Shown piece after piece: positions 1 through 5,313 of a DNA stretch of 5,510 bases. The DNA lies in assembly GCA_937958475.1 (NCBI GenBank), contig CALFXR010000152.1:1-5510 (forward strand). The letters run 5' to 3'. The notes beneath the pieces were generated by a model that had not been told where the DNA came from, did not search any database, and saw only the letters and a program-made list of their open reading frames with translations. This DNA is from an uncultured Mesorhizobium sp. (GTDB lineage: Bacteria > Pseudomonadota > Alphaproteobacteria > Rhizobiales > Rhizobiaceae). A program made the translations under genes and the position numbers. Position 1 is the stretch's first letter. Each line of letters opens with the position of its first letter.

Positions 1-77
1 TGGCGCACCCGACAGGATTCGAACCTGTGACCTCTGCCTTCGGAGGGCAGCACTCTATCCAGCTGAGCTACGGGTGC
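1..77 (-). tRNA. tRNA-Arg (anticodon CCG)
   Basis: Read on the minus strand this is a full 77-base tRNA. The acceptor stem is GCACCCG (plus 71-77) paired with CGGGTGC (plus 5-11), followed by discriminator G and an encoded CCA (plus 1-3). The D-arm contains AGCTCAGCTGGATAGAG. The anticodon stem CTGCC/GGCAG encloses the seven-base loop CTCCGAA, which gives anticodon CCG and reads the arginine codon CGG. The T-arm is ACAGG-TTCGAAT-CCTGT. All stems pair without mismatch. The CCA end falls on the first base of the window, so any terminator, or any island inserted at the tRNA 3' end, would lie outside it. Confidence 0.97.
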
Positions 78-135
78 CTGCGGTCGCGGTTGGGTGCGTC
101 CGCGCCGGATCGCTTGGGGCGGCCCGGCTTGAGGC

Positions 136-164
136 TTCATATCCGAACCGCGCCGCCGCATCAA
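136..164 (-). promoter_or_regulatory. Candidate housekeeping-sigma promoter of tRNA-Arg
   Basis: On the minus strand, TTGATG (plus 159-164) is followed after exactly 17 bases by TATGAA (plus 136-141), a good fit to a -35/-10 pair. Downstream of the -10 comes a GC-rich stretch beginning GCCTC, as is common for stable-RNA promoters. Transcription would start near 129, leaving a leader of about 50 bases before the mature tRNA. The evidence is sequence pattern only. Confidence 0.5.
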
Positions 165-260
165 CCGCGGATTGGCGGCGGCGAAGGGAAGCGCTGCCCG
201 TGCGTGCCGGGGCGACGCGCGGTACGGGGTAAGCGGCGCCGCGATGCACCCGGGGGCGGC

Positions 261-1673
261 TCAGCGACCGGTTTCCTGCCCGTCCTTCTGCGCGACGGCG
301 GCGGTCGCGGCGGCGCCCGGTTCGCTACGCCGACCGAGACGCAGGAGCCCGCGCCAGAACCGCCTGCGCCGCGCGGCGCGGCGTAGCGCGCCCTGGTCCT
401 CGCGCGGCACGGCGAGCATGCCGCAGCGGATGCAGTCCAGGCTCAACCCGCAGCGGACCTCCCAGCAGCGCACGTCATTGGTCCAGGCGAGCGCGATCCG
501 CTCGAGATGCAGGTTGCGCGATCCCTTGATGAAGATCAGCTCCCCCGGCTGGGCCGTGGCGCGGATGTGATCGGCCGCCTCGCGCGGCGTGGCGAAGCCC
601 GCAAAGACGCCCTCCGCCCGGTCAGCATCGGACGCCCCGACGCGGTGGACGTTCTCGCCGACGAAGACCACGGCGTCGGCGGCGTCTCTGGCGAGCAGGT
701 AGGCGTCGCGGTAATGCTTGCGGGGATTTCCCGCATAGTCCGAAATATGGCCGATGACGATGCGCTTGGCCGGCGCCCGGGCCTTCTTCACCGCGGCGAT
801 GGCCTCGGCGATGCCCTCGGCCGGCGCCTTGACGCTGTCGACGACGAAGGTCGGGCCGCCGGGGACCGCCAGGACGCCGCAGCGGTCGAAGGGCGGCGTG
901 AACGCGGCGATGCGTGCCGCCGCTTCCGCCGCGTCGACTCCCAGTTCGACCGCGCCCGCGAAGGCGGCGGCCGTCGCCAACCAGAAGTGCTCGCCGAAGA
1001 AGGGTGTCTGGAGCGTGAAGCGGCCGGCCGGCGTCTCGACCTCGACGACGAGATGGTCGGGAAAGGCCGCCCTTGCTGCGACCACCCTGTAGTCGGCGCC
1101 CTCCGACCAGCCGAAGGTCACCACGCGCGCCTTCGTGCGTTGCGCCATCGACATGACGTTGGCGTCGTCGGCATTGAGGATCGCCAGCCCATCGACCGGC
1201 AGCGCCGCCACGAGTTCGCCCTTCTCCCGGGCGACGGCCTCGCGGGAGCGGAAGGCCGAGTAGTGTTCGAGCCCGACCTTGGTGACGATCGCAGCGGTCG
1301 GCCGGGCCAGAGCCGCCATGGGCCGCATCGTGCCGATGCCGGTCACGCCGAGTTCGGCGACGACGGTGTCGTGATCGTCGGCCAGTTCGCGGAGCGTGCC
1401 GGTCAGGTCGTCGAGCACGTTGCCGAACACCTGCGTGTGCACCCGGCGGCTGCCGGCGAGGATGTGCGAGAGCAGCGCCACCGTCGTCGACTTTCCCGAG
1501 CTTCCGGTGACGCCGACGAACGTCGCGCGCGAACGCTGCCGCCTCGCCGCAGCCAGCCGCAGGGCCGCCGCGGCGCGCAGGCGCCTGGAGAGCGAGCGCA
1601 GGCCGAGCCGCTCGCGCAGCGGCCGCGTCGCGTCGCGCAGCATCCGTGTCAGATCGCTCGGCCGGATGGTCAT
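261..1673 (-). CDS. Mur-ligase-family (MurF-like) ATP-dependent amide ligase with C-terminal four-cysteine tail
   Basis: The 470-residue protein has the Mur ligase core. It shows the P-loop GVTGSSGKST (54-63), AELG with a probable Mg-binding Glu107, the MurF-like TKVGLEH (131-137), Lys151 at the position carbamylated in Mur enzymes, LNADD (166-170), GEH (227-229), Arg264 in PPFDR, and KGSR (383-386), typical of MurF C-terminal domains. Such enzymes activate a carboxylate with ATP and join it to an amine. Three things are odd. The N-terminal UDP-MurNAc-peptide domain of MurF is replaced by about 50 Arg/Ala/Leu-rich residues. The MurF motif DDxYNANP reads VDSVKAP (278-284). After the core comes C403-x4-C408-x5-C414-x2-C417 and a very basic stretch (431-449). 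The start is well supported: GGGGAGG (plus 1682-1688) lies 8 bases upstream. It is probably cotranscribed with the glycosyltransferase 59 bases upstream. Family membership is sure; the substrate is unknown, and canonical MurF is unlikely. Confidence 0.92.
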   Translation of the reverse strand: MTIRPSDLTRMLRDATRPLRERLGLRSLSRRLRAAAALRLAAARRQRSRATFVGVTGSSGKSTTVALLSHILAGSRRVHTQVFGNVLDDLTGTLRELADDHDTVVAELGVTGIGTMRPMAALARPTAAIVTKVGLEHYSAFRSREAVAREKGELVAALPVDGLAILNADDANVMSMAQRTKARVVTFGWSEGADYRVVAARAAFPDHLVVEVETPAGRFTLQTPFFGEHFWLATAAAFAGAVELGVDAAEAAARIAAFTPPFDRCGVLAVPGGPTFVVDSVKAPAEGIAEAIAAVKKARAPAKRIVIGHISDYAGNPRKHYRDAYLLARDAADAVVFVGENVHRVGASDADRAEGVFAGFATPREAADHIRATAQPGELIFIKGSRNLHLERIALAWTNDVRCWEVRCGLSLDCIRCGMLAVPREDQGALRRAARRRRFWRGLLRLGRRSEPGAAATAAVAQKDGQETGR

Positions 1674-1681
1674 GGACGACG

Positions 1682-1688
1682 CCTCCCC
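1682..1688 (-). promoter_or_regulatory. Strong Shine-Dalgarno for the Mur-ligase gene
   Basis: On the minus strand GGGGAGG stands 8 bases before the ATG at 1673. It fixes the start of the ligase gene and shows that the gene can be translated independently of the upstream glycosyltransferase, although the 59-base gap favours a shared transcript. Confidence 0.75.
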
Positions 1689-1732
1689 ACAGGCCGCTTC
1701 TCCTCGCGCCTCCGGTGTAACAATGAACGACG

Positions 1733-2878
1733 CTAACGCTCAAGCAGCCAACGGTAGACGGCAGCCGTTTCGGCGGCGATGCGCTCCGTCGAAAGCTCCC
1801 GCTCGACCAGCGACCGCCCGGCGCGCGCCAGGACGCCGCGCCGGGCGGGCTCCGCGATCAGCGCCGCGAGAGCTTTCGCCGCCGCCACCACCGATGAGCC
1901 GTCGACGCAGACGGCCGTCTCGCCGTCGATCGTGTATTGCGAATGCCGGCCGTCGTCGCGGACCGAAAGGACGACGGCTCCCGCGGCCATCGCCTCGAAC
2001 ATCACCGACCCTCCCGACAGCGTGACGAGCACGTCGAGGCCGCCGAGCAGGGCGGGCATGCGCTCGGCGGGCACGCGGCCGGTGAACGCGATGCGTTCGC
2101 CGAGGCCGTGCCGGCCGATCCGTTCGCGGACCGCCGCCGCGTAGGCGCGGTCGGGTTCATCGCCGACGATGAGGAAGCGGGTCGCGGCACGCCGTTCCTC
2201 GGGCAGCGCCGCGACGATGTCGACGAAATCCGTCACCCGCTTGAAGGGATCGATGCGCCCGACCATGCCGACGACGGTCTCACGGCCGGGCCGGTGCCGC
2301 TGGCCGGGATCGCCCGCCGAACGGAACCGCGCCAGCTCCACACCGTCGCTGACGACGAAGATCCTGTCCGCGGCAACGCCGGCCGCGCGCAGCGCCGCCG
2401 CGTAGCGCTCGGCGATCGCGACCAGCGCGTCGGCCTCGGCCAGCCGGTACTTGCGGACGTGGTCGGCGCCGATCGGGCCGCGGATGTGGACGACGTAGGG
2501 AATCGACAGCCGTCGCGCCAGGAAACGGGCGTAGGGCGCGCGCCAGTGGTCGTGGGCATGGACCAGCCCGGCGCCCCTCCGCCGCGCCAGGGCCAGCAGG
2601 CGGAACGCGTCCAGCCATGCGGCGAGATAGCGGGCGGGAGACCGCCAAGAACGCATCGGGAAATGGCCCGCGGCAATGCCGGCTTCGCGGAGACGGTCGA
2701 GCAGAGAACCGGGTTCGTCGACGGCGACGACGGAGGACCGGCCGAGCCCGGGCAGGGCCAGAGCCAGCTGCAGGACCTGCTGCTGCTGGCCGTCCAGCGC
2801 GCCGCCCCGCGCCAGGAACAGCACCGGCGACGGGATCGCAGCGGACGAAGGCCCGTCGACCAGGGAGCCGCGCGTCAT
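1733..2878 (-). CDS. GT4-type (GT-B fold) glycosyltransferase
   Basis: The 381-residue protein, counted from the ATG at 2878, has the two-domain layout of GT4 glycosyltransferases, which move a sugar from a nucleotide donor to a glycan or lipid-linked acceptor, usually at the inner face of the membrane. Visible signals are the Gly-rich acceptor-side loop ARGGALDGQQQQ (about 23-34), VHAHDHW (106-112), the interdomain SDGVELARF (177-185), GMVGRIDPFKR (204-214) with the Arg and Lys that bind donor phosphates, and FEAMAAG (294-300) with the second Glu of the EX7E motif. The first Glu of EX7E is missing; Leu or Ser stands there. The frame stays open upstream to a GTG at 2971, but codons just before 2878 lose the GC-ending bias, so I prefer 2878 even though no clear ribosome binding site precedes it. 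No membrane segment is evident. The acceptor and sugar cannot be told. The downstream ligase suggests envelope glycan assembly. Confidence 0.9.
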   Translation of the reverse strand: MTRGSLVDGPSSAAIPSPVLFLARGGALDGQQQQVLQLALALPGLGRSSVVAVDEPGSLLDRLREAGIAAGHFPMRSWRSPARYLAAWLDAFRLLALARRRGAGLVHAHDHWRAPYARFLARRLSIPYVVHIRGPIGADHVRKYRLAEADALVAIAERYAAALRAAGVAADRIFVVSDGVELARFRSAGDPGQRHRPGRETVVGMVGRIDPFKRVTDFVDIVAALPEERRAATRFLIVGDEPDRAYAAAVRERIGRHGLGERIAFTGRVPAERMPALLGGLDVLVTLSGGSVMFEAMAAGAVVLSVRDDGRHSQYTIDGETAVCVDGSSVVAAAKALAALIAEPARRGVLARAGRSLVERELSTERIAAETAAVYRWLLER

Positions 2879-2925
2879 CGGCAGGGACGGAGATTTGCAG
2901 GGCGGAACGGCATCTGTCGGATCAT
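2875..2925 (-). other. Possible 16-codon leader ORF overlapping the glycosyltransferase start
   Basis: An ATG at 2925 opens a 16-codon frame (MIRQMPFRPANLRPCR) whose TGA at 2877-2875 overlaps the proposed glycosyltransferase ATG at 2878 in an ATGA junction. This could couple translation to a start that lacks its own ribosome binding site. No good Shine-Dalgarno precedes the short frame either, and an overlap of this kind can arise by chance. Confidence 0.15.
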
Positions 2926-2990
2926 CTAGAGGCCCGCACGACGCGAGGCAACGGGCGTCGGGCGCCCTCACGATGCCGTGAGCGGGCCGC

Positions 2991-3015
2991 CCCGGGGCCG
3001 CGCCCCAGCCCCGGG
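2991..3015. repeat. Perfect 8-bp GC-rich inverted repeat
   Basis: CCCGGGGC (2991-2998) and GCCCCGGG (3008-3015) are exact reverse complements around a 9-base spacer. An alternative hairpin, GGGGC-CGC-GCCCC (2994-3006), competes for the left arm. There is no T-tract on either side, so it is not a standard intrinsic terminator. It could form a hairpin in the 5' leader of the glycosyltransferase transcript or be a protein-binding site. Confidence 0.45.
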
Positions 3016-3031
3016 AAGCGTGTCACGCCGG

Positions 3032-3048
3032 CTTCGTCGGCACCGAAG
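3032..3048. promoter_or_regulatory. Candidate LysR-type regulator box
   Basis: CTTCG (3032-3036) and CGAAG (3044-3048) form a perfect dyad with a 7-base spacer. It contains T3034-N11-A3046, the core pattern of LysR-family operators. It lies upstream of the dehydrogenase-regulator pair, about 80 bases before a start site predicted from the TATGAA at 3108. A second small palindrome, CACC-GAA-GGTG (3041-3051), overlaps it. The pattern is short, so chance occurrence is possible. Confidence 0.3.
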
Positions 3049-3167
3049 GTGACGGAGGCATCGCCGTTCGGCCCCTGCGATATGCCGCCGATGCCATAAG
3101 CCCGTGCTATGAAGACTCGATGTCAGTCCATTCGGAAGGCAGGATGGTGCCGGCAGGTTTTCAGTCC

Positions 3168-3174
3168 GGAGAGG
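3168..3174 (+). promoter_or_regulatory. Shine-Dalgarno deciding the dehydrogenase start
   Basis: GGAGAGG at 3168-3174 is well placed before the ATG at 3180. Two in-frame ATGs upstream (3120 and 3144) have weaker sites, and the codons between 3120 and 3179 are poorer in GC-ending codons, so 3180 is chosen. Confidence 0.65.
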
Positions 3175-3179
3175 ACAGG

Positions 3180-4061
3180 ATGGACCGCGTCGACCGTCGC
3201 GACATCGCCATGATCGGCTTCGGCGAGGCCGCGCGCGCCTTCGCCGGCGGCTGGGGTGAAAGAACCGCCGGGCGGCTTGCGGCGTATGACATAAAATGCC
3301 GCGACGCCGCCGCGCGCACGGCGGTCGAAGAGGCCGCCGTGTCCCTCGGCGTCCGCTGCCACGCCGACCCGGCGGCGGCGCTCGACACGGCTTCGATCGT
3401 CTTCTGCCTGGTCACCGCCGACCAGGCGCCGGCCGCCGCGCAGGCGGCGGCCCCGCATCTGCGAGGCGGCGCGCTCTGGCTGGACGGCAATTCGTGCTCG
3501 CCCGGCAGCAAGCGCGCCGCCGCTGCGGTCGTCGAGGCGGCCGGCGGGCGCTATGTCGACATGGCGATCATGGCGCCCGTGCACCCAGCGCTGCACCGCA
3601 CCGCTTCGCTCCTGTCGGGCCCGCATGCCGAGGATGCGCAGGCGGTCCTTGCCGGGCTCGACATGAACGTCCGCGTCGCCGGCGGCCGGATCGGCGACGC
3701 GTCCTCGATCAAGATGCTGCGCTCCGTCATGATCAAGGGCTTCGAGGCGCTGAGCGCCGAATGCCTGCTGGCCGCGCACCGCGCCGGCGTCGATGAGGCC
3801 GTGCTCGCGTCGCTGCAGGCTTCCGACCCGGGCTGGGACTGGGCCAAGCGCGGCGCCTACAATCTCGAGCGCATGATCGTCCACGGCGCCCGCCGCGCGG
3901 CGGAGATGCGCGAAGTCGCCGCCACCCTGCGCGAACTCGGCCTGCCCGACCGCATGGCCGCCGCGACGGCCGTCTGGCAGGACGAGATCGCCGCGTTCGG
4001 CCTGCCGCGCGGGGACGACCTCGCCGACCGGGTCGAGCGGATCCTGACGAAGTTCGAATGA
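3180..4061 (+). CDS. DUF1932-type NAD(P)-dependent dehydrogenase (6-phosphogluconate/3-hydroxyisobutyrate dehydrogenase superfamily)
   Basis: The 293-residue cytosolic oxidoreductase begins with a Rossmann fold; its nucleotide-binding loop is MIGFGEAARA (11-20). LDGNSCSPGSK (101-111) matches the substrate-binding segment of beta-hydroxyacid dehydrogenases. GDASSIKMLRS (172-182) carries the likely catalytic Lys178, with Arg in place of the Asn usual in classical 3-hydroxyisobutyrate dehydrogenases. That pattern, followed by KGFEALSAE (186-194) and a helical C-terminal half, fits the DUF1932 branch often annotated as 'phosphogluconate dehydrogenase, NAD-binding, putative C-terminal'. It probably oxidises a 2- or 3-hydroxy acid, or reduces the oxo acid; the real substrate is not visible. 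The stop overlaps the regulator's start, so the two genes are very likely cotranscribed and the regulator may respond to this enzyme's substrate or product. The longer form starting at 3120 would add 20 unconserved-looking residues. Confidence 0.93.
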   Translation: MDRVDRRDIAMIGFGEAARAFAGGWGERTAGRLAAYDIKCRDAAARTAVEEAAVSLGVRCHADPAAALDTASIVFCLVTADQAPAAAQAAAPHLRGGALWLDGNSCSPGSKRAAAAVVEAAGGRYVDMAIMAPVHPALHRTASLLSGPHAEDAQAVLAGLDMNVRVAGGRIGDASSIKMLRSVMIKGFEALSAECLLAAHRAGVDEAVLASLQASDPGWDWAKRGAYNLERMIVHGARRAAEMREVAATLRELGLPDRMAAATAVWQDEIAAFGLPRGDDLADRVERILTKFE

Positions 4062-5224
4062 AATCCAACCTGCGCCACCTGCGCATCTTCGTCGCCGTGG
4101 CCGAAACGGGGTCGATCGGCCGCGCCGCCGGGCTGTGCAACGTCTCGCAGCCCGCGGCGACGCAGGCGATCGGCAGGCTGGAACGCGTCGCCGGCCAGCC
4201 GCTGTTCCTGCGCCGGCCGCGCGGCGTGTTCATGACGGCGGCGGGCGAAGCGCTCGCAGCCCGCGTGACGCGCGCCTTCGCCCATCTCGACCGGGCACTC
4301 GCCGAGTTCAATCCGCGCCTTCGCCTCACCGTCACCGCCGCGCAGCTGCAGGCGCTGATCGCCATGCGCGAAGCCGAGAACTTCACGCTCGCGGCGCGGC
4401 GCCTGGGCCTGGCCCAGCCGACCGTGCACCGCGCCGTCTCGCGACTCGGGCAGGAGGCCGGCCGCGCGCTGTTCGAGCGAACGTCCTACGGCATGATCGC
4501 GACCAGGGCGGCGCACGCACTGGCGCAGGCGGCGCGGCTGGCCTTCGCCGAGCTCGACCAGGCGGAAGCCGACCTGGCGGACATGCTCGGCCGCGAGGTC
4601 GGCCGGATCGTGGTGGGAGCGATGCCGCTGTCGCGCTCGCACCTGCTGCCGCGCACCATCGCCCGCTTCCGCGCCCGCAGGCCGACCCTGCCGGTGAAGG
4701 CCCTCGACGGCCCCTATGACGACCTGATGGCCGGGCTGCGCCGCGGCGAGGTGGATTTCCTCGTCGGCGCCCTGCGCGACCCGGCGCCGATCGGCGATGT
4801 CGAGCAGGAACGGCTGTTCGACGACGTGCTGGTGATGGTGGCGCGACCTGGCCACCCGCTCTCCGGCGAGGCCGCGCCGGCCACCGCCGACCTGGCGCGG
4901 TTTCCCTTCGTCGTCTCCACGGAGGGCACGCCGACCCGTCGTGCCTTCGACCGGCTGTTCGAGCGAGCAGGGTGCCGTCCGCAGAGCCTCATCGAGACGG
5001 GCTCGATGATCCTGATGCGCGAACTCCTGCGCATCTCGGACCACATCGGCTGCATCTCCCGCCTGCAGGTCGAGGCCGAACTGGCGCTGGGCGCAATGAC
5101 CGTCCTGCCCTTCGCCATGGAGGACACGGTGCGGCCGATCGGCCTCACGCTACGCAGCGGATGGGTGCCGACGGCGGCGCAGCAGGATTTTCTCGACGCA
5201 TTGCGATCGGTCGCCCGGCGCTGA
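4058..5224 (+). CDS. LysR-type transcriptional regulator with two tandem HTH domains
   Basis: The protein has 388 residues, against about 300 for ordinary LysR proteins. The excess is a second DNA-binding domain. Residues 4-66 are a standard LysR winged helix-turn-helix (AETGSIGRAAGLCNVSQPAA, then RLERVAGQPLF). Residues 93-155 repeat it (AENFTLAARRLGLAQPTVHR, then RLGQEAGRALFER); the two align without gaps with 20 identities over 63 positions. A linker helix (about 156-181) leads to a periplasmic-binding-protein-like effector domain from about 182 (GRIVVGAMPLSRSHLLP) to the end, including LRRGEVDFLVGALR and ARPGHPLSG, resembling the GbpR/PcaQ style of effector domain. The start codon lies inside the dehydrogenase stop (ATGA, 4058-4061), implying translational coupling. 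Unlike many LysR genes it is co-oriented with, and downstream of, its presumed target. Its effector is unknown. Confidence 0.96.
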   Translation: MKSNLRHLRIFVAVAETGSIGRAAGLCNVSQPAATQAIGRLERVAGQPLFLRRPRGVFMTAAGEALAARVTRAFAHLDRALAEFNPRLRLTVTAAQLQALIAMREAENFTLAARRLGLAQPTVHRAVSRLGQEAGRALFERTSYGMIATRAAHALAQAARLAFAELDQAEADLADMLGREVGRIVVGAMPLSRSHLLPRTIARFRARRPTLPVKALDGPYDDLMAGLRRGEVDFLVGALRDPAPIGDVEQERLFDDVLVMVARPGHPLSGEAAPATADLARFPFVVSTEGTPTRRAFDRLFERAGCRPQSLIETGSMILMRELLRISDHIGCISRLQVEAELALGAMTVLPFAMEDTVRPIGLTLRSGWVPTAAQQDFLDALRSVARR

Positions 5225-5270
5225 GCGCGCGTGGGCAGCGCACCGGGCGAGGGGCGGAAAAAGGGTCGCG

Positions 5271-5290
5271 CCGACATTCGGGGATGTTGG
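5271..5290. terminator. Possible transcription-end hairpin
   Basis: CCGACAT (5271-5277) and ATGTTGG (5284-5290) can form a seven-pair stem with one G-U pair around a six-base loop, 46 bases after the regulator stop. The plus strand has no T-tract after it. On the minus strand a five-T run (plus 5258-5262) follows 8 bases beyond the stem, but the stem then has one mismatch. It is a weak candidate in either direction. Confidence 0.25.
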
Positions 5291-5313
5291 GGTCGAAACG
5301 GCCGGGAGCGGCT

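Larger units (their letters stand above)
2879..3179. promoter_or_regulatory. Divergent intergenic control region
   Basis: About 300 bases separate the glycosyltransferase start (leftward) and the dehydrogenase start (rightward). No convincing gene lies inside: open frames across it lack the codon bias of their neighbours. It holds a perfect 8-bp GC inverted repeat (2991-3015), a LysR-box-like dyad (3032-3048), a weaker dyad TATG-N10-CATA (3081-3098), and a possible -10 element TATGAA (3108-3113) facing the dehydrogenase. No clear -35 was found for either direction, which would fit activator-dependent transcription but is not proof of it. Confidence 0.5.

Noticed and set aside
1..77. tRNA-Arg as an island integration site
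   Set aside because: The 3' end, where integrases act, lies at the window edge; no integrase or repeated tRNA end is visible inside the window.
233..242. Palindrome GCGGCGCCGC after the ligase stop as a terminator
   Set aside because: It has no loop and no T-tract, and such palindromes are expected by chance at this GC content.
27..386. Plus-strand frame across the tRNA and ligase 3' end
   Set aside because: It overlaps the tRNA and the well-supported ligase gene on the other strand; its product is Arg/Gly/Pro-rich with no domain.
507..1736. Long (409-codon) plus-strand frame opposite the ligase
   Set aside because: A shadow of the GC-rich minus-strand gene; the product is rich in Arg, Gly and Asp and has no recognisable motif, whereas the opposite strand encodes complete Mur motifs.
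622..1743. Second minus-strand frame overlapping the ligase
   Set aside because: It uses the same strand in a shifted frame, has extremely Arg-rich low-complexity translation, and conflicts with the ligase motifs.
1937..2929. Long plus-strand frame opposite the glycosyltransferase
   Set aside because: Antisense shadow; no domain, while the minus strand carries the full set of GT4 motifs.
2879..2971. Longer glycosyltransferase start at GTG 2971
   Set aside because: No ribosome binding site, and about half of the 16 codons just before 2878 end in A or T, unlike the rest of the gene.
3857..5044. Long minus-strand frame opposite the LysR gene
   Set aside because: Antisense shadow rich in His, Arg, Gln and Gly; the plus strand encodes an unmistakable LysR protein.
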